Source: Taudactylus pleione (Eukaryota > Chordata > Amphibia > Anura > Myobatrachidae). Taken from it: DNA of 64,000 bases. The stretch spans positions 51,668,001 through 51,732,000 of the forward strand of contig JAUIMM010000200.1 in NCBI GenBank assembly GCA_031769625.1, written 5' to 3'. A program made the position numbers and the translations under genes. This document shows positions 45,497-56,582 of this stretch, in pieces. The notes under the pieces were generated by a model. It was not told the origin of the DNA and made no database searches. It was given only the letters and a program-made list of their open reading frames with translations. Each line of letters begins with the position of its first letter. Position 1 is the first letter of the stretch.

Positions 45497-45807
45497 GGTA
45501 GTTCCCAAACTTTCTTGAACCACGGCGCCCTAGAATATCAGCATTGTTTTCACAGCACCCCTAAGCCAAAAGTTTGTTATTCAGAAATTCAGAAAAAAAT
45601 GTAGTAAATGAAGTATATTGTGCTGACCTGTCATCCTCAGGGTTAGTTATATAGTGGTGGACAGGTTTGCACTTCTGTTTGTCTACATATTTACATTACA
45701 TTGACCATAAATAATTTGATTTGGTGCTGGATCACCAACCTGAGGCTGCCCTGCAAGTGTCCCATGGCAACCCAGGGTGCCATGGCGCACAGTTTGGGAA
45801 CCACCGG
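45497..45807. repeat. hAT-Charlie-like MITE
   Basis: The ends GGTAGTTCCCAAACTTTCTT and CAGTTTGGGAACCACC are inverted and close to the widespread CAGTGGTTCCCAAAC hAT terminus. The flanks GCAAAACC and GCTAAACC fit an eight-base hAT duplication with one mismatch. Confidence 0.78.
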
Positions 45808-47220
45808 GCTAAACCATAGTGGTGGCCCAGGTGTGGACCGGACCACCCATTAGACAGATCGCCAATCCACCTGAATTTAAATGTAATTCTTGTCTGCAGC
45901 CGCTCGGTTATCAACTGATTTACTTGCCTGGCATTGCCCGCCCCTGAGCGGCAGGGGCAAGTTTGTATAACTAGCTCCCCAGCACCGTCTACCCTTTCTT
46001 ATAAGCAGTAGTACAGTAAACTGGCTCTGTGTGTGGTGTGCCCAAGAAAAAGAGCTATGGAGGAGCTGTGCACCACAACGCCAGGGAAAGGCCCCGAACA
46101 GTGAGACAGAGAGAGAGAGAGTGACAGCTGGCAGCTGCCTGCCCCTGACGGAGGTGAGGGGGGCAAGTCAGCTAGCTAACAGTATAAAGAGACATCAAGA
46201 AGACATATTTGTAGGAGGGCGCAAATTTATAGTTTGCAGGGAGCGCTGAACACACTAGCACCGCCCTTGACCATAATAGTCAGTAATGTGTGCAGCAACT
46301 GCACATTGCCAATTCAATTTCCCCCTTAATGTTCTTTTCAGCATCTAAATAATGACTAAAAAGTACGTTTAAAATAATACTGTACAAAGGATTTCTCATA
46401 CTAACAACATTTAAAATGTTATCCTGTAGCAAGAGCCATTTGCAATGCATTAATATACTCTACCAGTAGAATAGTTTGGTCTGGTAAAAGCGCAACCCAT
46501 GTTAAGCGCATTCAAACACATCACTTGAAGGCTTCTAAAGTCCACATAAGTTTCCATGCTATTTACTGTACCCTTTGTGAATGAGCCCTGGTCTGTTGTA
46601 GAAACCATTAGACATGAACCAAGTAGGCTTAAATTATACCAATCTGGACATCGGCCCATGTATCTTTATTCACTATAATAAAGTTTGTTATACAGTTCAG
46701 CCTTGGATATATTTTATATAGGTTTTCAGAAGAGCTGGTAATATGAAATTGTATTTTAGACCAAAAGGCAGCTGAACAGATTGTACAAAGTATTTGCTAG
46801 TCATCTAATTATTAGTTGTGGACAGAAATTATACCACTTTTCCACCAAAATCCCAGATCCAGCCCAGGACAATGAACACGGGTTTCAAGCCATGTCACAG
46901 TGTCTTGAACCCCATTTCCACTGCCTACCTACAACGTGCATGTCTACCTGGTAAAATTGCTTGCTTAGGATGCCATTGCATTTACATGTCTGAGGCACTT
47001 AATTCAAAGTCATACATAAGCACTATATGTCCACCGTCTCATTACATGAACAATACAGTTTATCTCAATGTTGGGATTTTGCTTTCTGATGTGTTTATTT
47101 GAAGTGTCTGATGTGTAAATTAAACTCTTTGTGCTTTTGTGCACACATCTGTGTGTAACTCACAGAACGTACGCATACGGCTTTCCCACTAGGAAAACAA
47201 TTACACCAATATGTCTTAGT
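45808..47220. other. intergenic, nothing recognised
   Basis: No domains in the frames, no clear repeats apart from a short GA run at 46110. Confidence 0.4.
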
Positions 47221-47229
47221 GCAGGTTCT

Positions 47230-47470
47230 GTAACAGTGAACTTTGAGAGTCCATAGGGAGGGGGTGCGGCTAAATGACGTGAATCGTGTCATTTAGCCCC
47301 GCCCCCACCTGACAGACCAGCGAATCGCAGACTTTTTCTGTAAAGGGGGTAGGGCATAATGACGCCCATAGTCTGGCCCCGCCCCTCGAAGCTCTCCACT
47401 TCAGGCTGCTGGCAGGAAAGATACCTTAAAAGTCGGAAAATATGGCACACTCTAGTCCATTAGAGTGGCA
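47230..47470. repeat. MITE fragment, CCCCGCCCCC/AATCGTGTCA family
   Basis: AAATGACGTGAATCGTGTCA, TTTAGCCCCGCCCCC and the closing AAAGTCGGAAAATATGGCAC resemble the 18136 and 25190 copies. Confidence 0.5.
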
Positions 47471-48125
47471 TCCCTGGGCCCCTACCCAAATTTTGCTATA
47501 AGGCCCAGTGAGGCACTATTACGTCACTGCTCATTTAATTCTATTGTCTCTGTAAATAGTTTCCCTCAGTATCTCGTATGCTTGGTTAGCTTTCTTTATA
47601 ATAAAAAATACAATAAAAATTGAGCTAAAACTATTTTTGCCACATGCCATTGTTTAATCCAAAAATATGAATACCATATAAAATACATGAGCAGAATAGC
47701 ACCTTATATAGCCATTAAGAGTTCTTCTGCACAAGAAGGATTAGTAGATAAAAAGGTTTGTTTAGAATAACGGTCACTAAGTTTCCCTAGAATAAAAATG
47801 TTAGTTGCCTATGGACAAGATCACTTAGCAACAGCAGTGAGACACACAGAACACCAACTTTTAATGTTAGTGTATTAGAGGCATTTTATATACCTCTGAA
47901 ACAGCATTAAACCCAGGCCTGGTGTTACTGCTAAACTAAGCTAGGCGGTCACTTAGGGAGCCAGGTTGTAGGGGTCTCCTAATACAATGTATGAGTGACA
48001 TGTCACTCATCAGGCCCGATTCAGAGTTTTACGTAAACCCGATGGTTTGTGCACAACTCCGAATGGCAGGGGGACCTCTGTTGTCACACACAATGCCTAC
48101 TAAGCCACAGCCTGATTGATTGGGT
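47471..48125. other. intergenic, nothing recognised
   Basis: A GATTCAGAGT fragment lies at 48018. No gene. Confidence 0.4.
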
Positions 48126-49795
48126 ATATTTACTAAAGTTCAATTTTGTTTGATTTAAAATTTATAGTGAATTTGAATTCGATTTTCATTCTATTTTACA
48201 CATCAGATATTTACTAAAGGCAAAACTGAATGTAAAATTGAATATAAAACCAAATGCCGTTCAAAATAGAATATCGTCAAAACATCGGTACTTTTACATA
48301 GATAAACATAGGATCTCCTCATTTACGAACATTCAAACAGAAAATCAAACACAAATCGAACACAAAATCCCCCAAAAAATAGACTAATAGCAGAGAGGCG
48401 ATTTCAACAACATCTATTCCCTAAACCTTCATTATGATGCCTACGAAAGTATAGATGACAGACGATATGCCGATATTTTTGCAATTGAGCAATTATTGGT
48501 AAATTCCTCATCCATATTATTCACACTGCGGATGCAGCAAAATCTAATAGTGACGCTTCTCCCAGAACCATGGGCATCGGAACGGGGGGAGGGGGGGGGC
48601 GCAAGGGGGCGGCTCATCCCCCAAACATTTCAAAGGATCGGCGGCCGCGGACTGTCAGGGCTGTGCAGCTTTACTGAGGTAAGATGGAGGGGAGGGGCGG
48701 CGCCTGAACGATTTTATATGGGCCCCCCAACATAAAATCATTCCGACGCCCCTGCCCAGTGCTTACCTTTATGCAGAGTGATTGACAGCCAGGCACTGTT
48801 TCTGGCCGGTGACAGGTGAGTGGTGGCAAAAACGCAGACAAATCATAGCTAGTTCTGGAGCGTGTCACTGGGTGCGCCTGCGAATCTGTACTAAAGCAGT
48901 ATGCCGCAGGCATCTCTGTTCAGGCTGCCATGCTTCGTGTCCATTGATTTAATTGGGCTGACGATAATCGATGGATGTGCGTGTGCGCTGAGAATGTGTG
49001 CGCAGTTGCTGTGCCTTGTGATTGCCCCGCAGGGCGTCTCTGTACTTTTCAGGGCTGCTGGGTTGTTTTAAAAAATTTTGCACATCCTCAACATACACAA
49101 TCGCAGCTGCAATCACCATAGCATCCGTCAATGAATCAGGTCAGACATTAATAATACTGTAAAGGCTCTATGTGACAGGTCCAAATTACATGATTTTAGA
49201 TGTTTTTAGCAATTTAAAAATAATTCAAGAAAAACTTTAGGATTTGCGCACATTTCTAATAAAAATGCATCCAAACATGTGGTTCACTGTGGCTGTAGGA
49301 ATTATGGACAAAGATTGGCGCAGTGCACCTCGCTCCTGCCTCTTTTGGTTCCTCCACACCCAAAAGGGGGCACTGTGTGTGATGACGCAGAATCCGTTCT
49401 GCACATGCACAGTACGGGCCCTGTACATACGCAGGCGCCCCACCATCGGAGATGTACGCAAACCAGAATTAGAGGAGCCACAGTAACTTCTTGCATGTGA
49501 TATGTTTGGCCAATAGGAATACATAAGGAAGTGTTTGTCGCTTTTTAATTCCATTTCATAAAATTTTATGGGTGAATTTTCGATTTTGAAATAGACATCC
49601 AAAACTGAACAAAAAACCACTATTCAAAATCGACACACATCGAATACGATTTTGAAATCAAATTAACAATCGAATCTTTGTAAATGGGGGATTTTGTCAG
49701 TGAAAACGAATGTCAATTTGATTCGATTTCAGACGAGTTAAATCGATCATTAATTCAAATGCAAAATCGAACTTTCATAAATAAACCCCTAGAAG
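48126..49795. repeat. large inverted-terminal element with nested inserts
   Basis: The left part (TATATTTACTAAAGTTCAAT, GAATTTGAATTCGATTTTC) and right part (ATTCAAATGCAAAATCGAAC, TTTCATAAATAAACCCC) are inverted, AT-rich and rich in CAAAATCGAA words. Between them lie a G-rich insert (48560-48740), a GCGATT-family MITE (48900-49140) and the outer element's own body. Transposase is not seen. Confidence 0.5.
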
Positions 49796-50549
49796 TCACA
49801 ATAGTGCTCTGTGACACAATAACATATTAGACTGTGTGTGTCTTGTGTTATGTAATGTCTAGCTCTGGTATATGTATAAAGGGAAATGACAGGACAGAAG
49901 GTATGAAACCTTAATAAAACAGTGTATATACTGTACCACTGTGACATACACTATCTGTGTTACTCTCTGACACGGATGAGGAACATCCTAACACATCCAC
50001 ATAGTGAAAGATACTAATATAATTGATGACCAGTAATGTCAGAGGATAACATAGATGACCGATATCTTTCACAGCTGTTTATGGAAGCATTCACACATTC
50101 ATGTATTACACGTCTACTGTATGTAAGACATGTCCATTATCTTTGGTGGTTACTCCTACTATGTTTTTCTATAGAAATAACAATTACATGATGAAGAAAG
50201 CAATAAAAGGCACAGAACACTAGCTACAGCCATGGCAGAGAGGGGAGCTAGTGGTTTCTTCAAACAGTAAATGAGTGGCTAGCTCACTCTTCATAAAGAC
50301 AACCCCTGCTTTATATTGCCTAAGGCACAATTCTGAACCACAGCAAAACCCTGCATCAATTCATATAATGTATACGCTGAATATTTACACCTTTTTTCTG
50401 TCATCAATCTCTATATAGTTCATACATTTATATACAATAGTCACCTATATTTCTATTTACAGAATCCTGAGTGGTATTTATATTGGTTCAATGGAAAAAT
50501 ATTTGTCCATAATGTACAAAAAGTGAAATATATATTTATGTCGAGCTTT
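49796..50549 (-). other. region downstream of the MERTK-like stop
   Basis: This would hold the 3' UTR of the receptor kinase gene. No clear minus-strand AATAAA was found within the first 500 bases. Confidence 0.35.
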
Positions 50550-50583
50550 CTACACTATGATTTCAGAGTCTTCTGCAAAGTCA
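50550..50583 (-). pseudogene. MERTK: out-of-frame conserved end of the MERTK-like tail
   Basis: Downstream of the stop, the +1 frame keeps an acidic YADD...EDSE ending and its own TAG, in agreement with the family's C-terminus. See the preceding exon. Confidence 0.65.
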
Positions 50584-50839
50584 TCAGCATAGAGAAGATG
50601 AGTTTCCATCCAGGAGAGTGTTGCTCTCACACCACGGAACTCTTTTACTTGGGATGCTGCCAATTAATAGTGGAGCACAGGCTTGTTCCAATTCCCCAGC
50701 CTGCACATCAGACGCCCCCTCCAGGATGTACCTCTCCTCATTGGAATTATTTCCATGGACCTCCACTGTCACCATGGTGGTGTCAGACCTTGAAGGAGTG
50801 ATATGTACATACTTTGAATCCAAGTCCAGGCCCATGTCA
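50584..50839 (-). CDS. MERTK: MERTK-like receptor tyrosine kinase, C-terminal exon
   Basis: The minus-strand frame encodes the cytoplasmic tail of a TAM receptor (TYRO3/AXL/MERTK), the receptors for GAS6 and Protein S at the cell surface. The segment TMVTVEVHGNN followed by RYILEGAS matches the MERTK tail, where the family has SVVTAEVH and RYILNG. The acceptor is most likely CAG at 50842-50840, phase 2, equal to the phase of the upstream exon's end. The frame stops at 50586-50584, but the next 40 bases, read one base over, encode LYADDFAEDSEIIV and then stop at 50552-50550. That matches the conserved MERTK end (LFADD...SEV). So a one-base indel lies near 50590-50605. It may be a real mutation, a recent truncation, or a sequencing error. 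Confidence 0.78.
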
Positions 50840-50844
50840 CTGAT

Positions 50845-51090
50845 CATGTTGGGTCAGGATGTAGTCAGCATCCCAACAGCGGCATCCCGACTGTCAGGAT
50901 AACGACCAATTGTGAATGTAAGTATCAGTATCAGGGTTAGGCACAGGGTTGGGGAATGGAGGGTTAAGATTAGGCTGTGGGATAATATATAATATTATAA
51001 GGGTTATAATGCTTGCAGAAATCTGTCAGGATTTTGACTGTCGGTGTTCTGGCTGCTGGGATCCCATACCCAACCCACTGGGTCCACATG
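50845..51090. repeat. MITE next to the MERTK-like tail exon
   Basis: Left end GTCAGGATGTAGTCAGCATC, right end GCTGCTGGGATCCCATACCC with GTCAGGATTTTGACTGTCGG. The two ends are inverted relatives (CAGCATCCCAACAGC against GCTGGGATCC). It sits a few bases from the inferred acceptor. Confidence 0.65.
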
Positions 51091-51747
51091 TAAGAAGTAA
51101 TGTAGGGGGATAAAACTGGATGGAGAGTATTACATAGGGGGCATTTAGTAGAGCAGGGACTGGAGTTGATTTGACACAGGGCAGGGAAACTGGTGCGGTT
51201 TCAAGAAAGTCAGGAGTTTGGGTGAGGGTTTGGATTTGTACAATAGTTGCAATAAGATTTTCAAGGACAACTCTAGGAGTGGAATTGGAGGAAGGAGATT
51301 TAGATCACATGAGAGTGTTTTGCAAAGCGATATCAGAATGGTATATGTGGGTCTGGGGTCAATATTTCAGAAAGTGTATTCCTAGATGGTTATGCAAGGA
51401 CAGGAAAAAGGTCATTGGATTTGGTTGCAGACCATGGATGGTGAATTTTCAATGTGTAGTGAAGACCTAAATTTACAGATGTATGTATCTTATTGTGATG
51501 TGAGCCCCTGTGTTTACAGAGTGGCTGTGCTGTGTGTGCTTATCTCTATCTTCTCTCTAAAATAGTTCTTCCAGGCGCAGGGCATTGGACGGCACTGGTG
51601 TAAATTATATTTATTATCTGAAATGGACTAGTAGAAACTGTGCCACAAAAACAACCAAGATGCATTCAAGATTATTTTTGTTTGAAAAATAAACATTTGT
51701 ACAGTCACTGCATAATAATACTCCTTTGTGCAAAATTCAGTACTCAC
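51091..51747 (-). other. interval between the MERTK-like exons
   Basis: Here, or in the tail exon itself, the end of the kinase domain (family motif YEIMxxCW...DRPTF) should be encoded. I read the minus strand and found no such sequence. Confidence 0.5.
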
Positions 51748-51884
51748 AGTTCATCCAAACAGTCTGGTGGCTGCTTTAGCCTGTGTCCCTGTAGTAAATG
51801 GTCATATATTTCGTGGTTCTGTATCCCTGGATATGGAGTCATCCCTCTGGTTGCAATTTCCCACATTGTGATACCAAACGCCCA
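51748..51884 (-). CDS. MERTK: MERTK-like receptor tyrosine kinase, kinase-domain exon
   Basis: A 137-base exon with acceptor CAACAG at 51890-51885 and donor GTGAGT from 51747. It encodes [20 protein letters not shown] and then [20 protein letters not shown] plus DCLDE, ending two bases into a Leu codon. This is kinase subdomains IX-X of the C-lobe: the WxFG segment after the activation loop, the MTPYPG substrate-side loop and the RLKQP segment. The sequence is closest to MERTK (MTPYPG, GHRLKQP, CLDEL); AXL differs at QTPYPG and GNRLKQP. It lies upstream of the tail exon on the same strand with compatible phase 2. The remaining upstream exons are not in the window: beyond 52 kb there are only repeats, so the preceding intron exceeds 12 kb. 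Confidence 0.92.
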
Positions 51885-51950
51885 CTGTTGATAACAAACA
51901 GAAGTAGTAGGATGATGATCTTTCCAGAAGCCCTGAATTACTCCTTTCAC

Positions 51951-52787
51951 ACTGAAAGGCCAGCTCCCAGTAACCCACTCATGTCACGTTCAGGCACTAA
52001 CATTTACACGTAACAAACTAGAAGAAAGTTTTGTCACAAACTCTCTACAGAAGGTTATGTAGGATGCCATCTGTATCCAAGTACTGTAACAAACAAATGG
52101 TTCTGTCTCCATTGAATTGCATTTAGCAGTCTGGCATTATTGCGTAATAAGTGTGTTACACAAATATGACAATTACTTCAGAGCTAACATACTGTATATA
52201 TACAACCAGGGGCATTTTAAGAGAGGAGGGGGCCCGTGTTCTTTCCCTGTCCGGGGCCCCGACCTCTCTCCCCAGCTGCCGGCAGCAGACTGACACGTCT
52301 GACCGCTGACCGCAGCATCAATAGACTTTGGGCACTAGAGTGTGCCCAGAGTCTACTGCGCATGCACAGGTCGCTGAGGAAACGCAATTTACCCGGCGGT
52401 TTTCCTCACTGCGCATGCGCAAAACGCCGGAAAATAGCCGGAATGGCCATTTTCTGGCATTTTGTCCCGACGTGGGACCTCAGAGAGGTAAGTATTAGAT
52501 AATATGGGTGCAGGGTGTGTGGTGTGGGCCCCCCCTGGACCCAGGGACCCTTGTGCACCACACACCCTGCACCCCTTATAGATACACCCCTGTATACAAC
52601 CTGTTGGCAGAAGGCAGGATGTGGAATGGTACATAGGACCTAATTCTGAGTTGGGAATAAAGCAAGAATGAGTGACTGTGTACATCTAAAAACCATGTAG
52701 CAATGTAAGGGGTGCATATACTGTACATACATATTTTGAATGCAGCTAACAAATCCTGGACAGCTTTATTTTTGCATGCATATCTTA
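51951..52787. other. intron of the MERTK-like gene; dispersed repeat
   Basis: 52205-52590 starts CCAGGGGCATTTTAAGAG and ends ATAGATACACCCCTG, a GC-rich MITE. Nothing else. Confidence 0.5.
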
Positions 52788-52788
52788 A

Positions 52789-53156
52789 GCTGGATACACA
52801 CTAATCAGATATATCTGCAGATCGAGTGGTCTGCAGATATATCTGTAGATGATGGTTGATCATACACACTGAACAACCATCACCTGTGTTCTGTGTGTTG
52901 GAGGGGAGGTGGGACCCGCTGCCCCGCGGCTGCCGCTGCAAGTGTACGGTCAGTCGACTGACTGCCTGTACACACAGCACGATGCCCCAATATATCTGCA
53001 GATATATTGAGCATCGGCTGTGCAGCAAAGCCAACACGATATGTCTGTGAACGACGTTGTTCACAGACACATCGCTGGTACACATTGTCCGACAGGCACC
53101 TGATATATTGGTCGATGAATTGATCGGCCAATATATCTGCCAGTGTGTACACAGCA
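52789..53156. repeat. foldback MITE with TTAA duplication
   Basis: The ends GCTGGATACACACTA and CAGTGTGTACACAGCA are inverted; TTAA at 52785-52788 and 53157-53160. Internal palindromes (GATATATCTGCAG, GTGAACGACGTTGTTCAC). TTAA duplications occur in piggyBac and Kolobok. Confidence 0.8.
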
Positions 53157-53935
53157 TTAAAGCAAACACTCCCTCCCCCCACAATGCAACATGGTTTTAC
53201 CCAGGTGCACAGTTACTTGCTCTTTCTTGCTTTATTCCTAACTCAGAATCAGACCAAGAATGCATTACCAGCACTGAAGTCACACATTACATATTGTCAG
53301 TTTACAACAGGTTCAACTATTGCACAGAATCTAACACTTTTTATATTATTTATATGGTCCTCAGAATTTTTTGCTTCTACTTTATTCATGATTAAAGAAT
53401 GAAAGCCCTTTGCCCTTGCAGGTAACACATAATCCACGTGACCACAGGAATCCAGCTGGCAATTGCACATCAGTGGACAGTAATGGTAATTCTCACTGAC
53501 AGGTGTAATGTAATGAGGTCTGTACAGTTTCATCCTGTGGAGAGTTTAGGCTATAATATATGAGAATGTTTAGTCATGCTTTGCAAATGCCACCTGGTTA
53601 ATTTTGCTAACAGAGTATTCTATGTCAAAAACTTTCGTGTTCATTTAAATTTTAATGTAGTTATTTATTTTGCGTAAGATACCCATTTCCTTACTGCACA
53701 TATACGCACAAAAAAATGCGTATTTACATCTCCTCCTGAGGAAGTCAGACTGGACAAAGTACATTAGAGTTACCAAGACAATGTTTCAAAATAAACTTCA
53801 ATGTTATTGCATTTCTTGTACATGCATTATATTTTTGCCTTCATTAAAGCTATTACTGATTGAAATGTGTCCACTCTATATATACACAATAGTCTCCTTA
53901 TCCGGACAATCAAATACATTCACATTATCCCATAT
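53157..53935. other. intron, nothing recognised
   Basis: AT-rich, no gene or repeat identified up to the L1 target site. Confidence 0.45.
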
Positions 53936-55311
53936 AAGATGTTGATCATAGGGGGCGTGGCCTGATAAGAGAGCTGAGCGGAGGTGTTTTATATCAGCTC
54001 CAGCGTTATAGCTAAAAATACCCTCTTTACTCATTAAAAAAGGGCATTAACAGCCTCTGCCCTACAACCCACAGCCTACTGTACCTTTCAGACCCATCAG
54101 AAAGGTCATATTGGACTCTGGAGGACTGCTCCTGATCCCAGGGCTCTGAGGCCTACACCGCGCCAAAAGCCGCGGCCTCGATTCCGGGTGCCGTCCGACG
54201 CCTTTTCCGCGGACATCCCTGGAGCGCTGAGAACATCGCCGGCACTCCCTCCCGCTGATCCCCCTGCCGCAGGGGACCCCAGGTACCTGCCGCTGGTCAC
54301 TGTGCCCTGTTGTAACGGCCGGCGGCGACTGCTGACAGGCGCGCTGCTGAAGCGCTGATTTCTCCTGCTGCCGGCTCACTCACCTCCAGACACTGAGACC
54401 TCGGTCCACAGCCTTCCCTACACTTCTCCCCATCCGACTGACCACACATCTGAGGAGATCTGTGCCTCCTTGCTCTCACGCCCGGCGGGCTGGAGAGATC
54501 GCAGTGTACAGTGTGAGATATTCTGAAGTGCACAGCTTCTCCCCACATCCTAACATCACTCGTGTGTGGCCTGCTACATTGCCCATGAATCTGTTGCTCA
54601 GCCCTCTATAATCTTTAATACTGCCACTCACAAGGGTATTTTAAATATTAAAGTATTTAGGAAATTACCTTTTACTGAAACTAAAGCCTTACTTTATTAC
54701 ATACTTGGCTTTAAACCCCCTTCTGTGGCCACAGGTGGATTGACAACTAACACACCCCAATTAAACCAAATTATATAGCACTAGGCTTTCTCCATTCACA
54801 GATGCCGGATACCCTCTAAAGAATCTATGGACACTTTGGTGTTATATAATCACTTACCAACTTTCATAACGATGCCAAAAGAGCCCTGAGTTTACTTTAA
54901 GTTCTGCAAAAATACTCAAATGACAGCCATCATTTTAGGATACCCACAATAACTGTGATGGTTCTGAATACTTGTTAAATAACAAGTTATAACTGCTTCC
55001 GGCGAGCGGACCTCAGTAAAGGCTGCTTTTAACTGTGCTCCTTTGTCTCTCCACTGGACACTTGAGACAAAGCTGACCTACAACAAGAAATATCGGGGTA
55101 GGAGACCGCTGCGGGAGTGATTCCCCGCAGGTATATACTGTCAGAAGATAAAAAAAATTATTGTTTATCCTTGTGCAAGTAACGCCCATTACTAGCTGAA
55201 ATAACCGCAGAACGCAAGTGTACAGGCGTATATAATAACATACACTACCTCTCTCAGCTAACGTGAACTCCAATAACTGGGAACCTACGTAAGATATATT
55301 TGATTATTTGC

Positions 55312-56254
55312 ATGGAAAAGTACATGGCCAAGCAACAGCGTGGCTCAAGAGGGGGCACTATTCCCAAAAGCAAATAGAAAAATACTACTGCTGACCCTCC
55401 TCGTCTTTTGGGATCCCCAGAAAAGGTGAATACACCTGACATGACCGAAGAGAGCTCCCAGTACAGTGCTCAATCTCTTCAAAGAGCTCAGGAAATATCG
55501 GAAATCATATCTCCTTTACTGGACCAAAAGTTGGCAGGAATTTCTGAGCTAAAACAATCTGTAGAATCTGCACTAGGGCAGTTACTACAACACTCACAAC
55601 GTCTCGATGAGGCAGAACAGAGAATCTCAACTTTGGAAGATGAGCTCACAGAGTCAAAAGCCTTAATTCAAAAACAGGAGTTAGCCATGGCTGCATTTCA
55701 CGACAAATTGGAGGACCTGGAGAACAGGAACAGGCGCAATAATCTCCGCATCATTGGCTAGCCTGAGTCTGTAAAACCAAGAGAACTGATGGACTTGGTG
55801 TCGCAATGGCTTTCTACAACACTGGGCATCGATATTAAATCTCATCCTATTCTCACTGAACGTGTGCACAGGGTGGGCCCCGAAAACCGCAATGACCAAC
55901 GCAGACCAAGGCCGGTCATACTAAGAGTTCTAAACTATGCTGAGAAGGTTCATCTCCTAGAAGCCTACCGAAAACACATTGATCTGACATACCAGGGTGC
56001 AAAATTGCTAATTTTCCAGGACTTTTCCTACAGTGTTGCTATGCGCAGACGTGAATTCTCCCGTTTGCAAAGAACTGTTCGAAAACGGCTTCAGATTTGC
56101 CTTATTATATCCGGCTAAATTACGCATTCTACATAATGGCAAAACTCTATTTTTTGACTCCCCGAAGGCCGCATCTAACTTTCTTAGCTCGGCTATACTG
56201 TTGTCTCCTCCTACAACTGCGAATGGCGATAGATCACCACGCAACAATCACTGA
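55312..56254 (+). pseudogene. L1 ORF1 (RNA-binding chaperone), broken
   Basis: It begins at ATG 55312 with a basic N-terminus (AKQQRGSRGGTIPKSK). A coiled coil follows (about 55480-55720: heptads of Leu/Ile with Gln/Glu), then NRNRRNNLRIIG, the start of the L1 RRM domain, and a C-terminal domain with FALLYPAKLRIL and FFDSPKAASNFL. The product would bind L1 RNA as a trimer. Breaks: TAG at 55375-55377 (probably from AAG), TAG at 55759-55761 within the conserved IIG-L-PES motif (from a Leu codon), and a frameshift at about 56080-56100 inside the C-terminal domain. Otherwise the frame is open, so decay is limited. Confidence 0.9.
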
Positions 56255-56582
56255 TTAACTCTTGTGATGCAAATATCCTTTATTACAGTTTAAATGTTTA
56301 ATTATACAATGCACTTAAGTTTGAAATTGATAGTACATTGTTTATACTTCACTTTTTTAGGTTGCTTACCTATGTTTTATAGATATAGGAATTCCTGTAA
56401 ATGGGTACATGTTCCATGTACATTTTTCTTACCGAATACGTTTTATTTGTTGGTAATGGGACCATACTGGTTCCTAATTTGGGTTCTTAAAAAGACAGTC
56501 ATGGAGTGATGGCTGGGACATGCCATGACTAGACAAAACACTTAATTACACACGGTTTTGGGTCAAAATAGGGATTGGCTAG

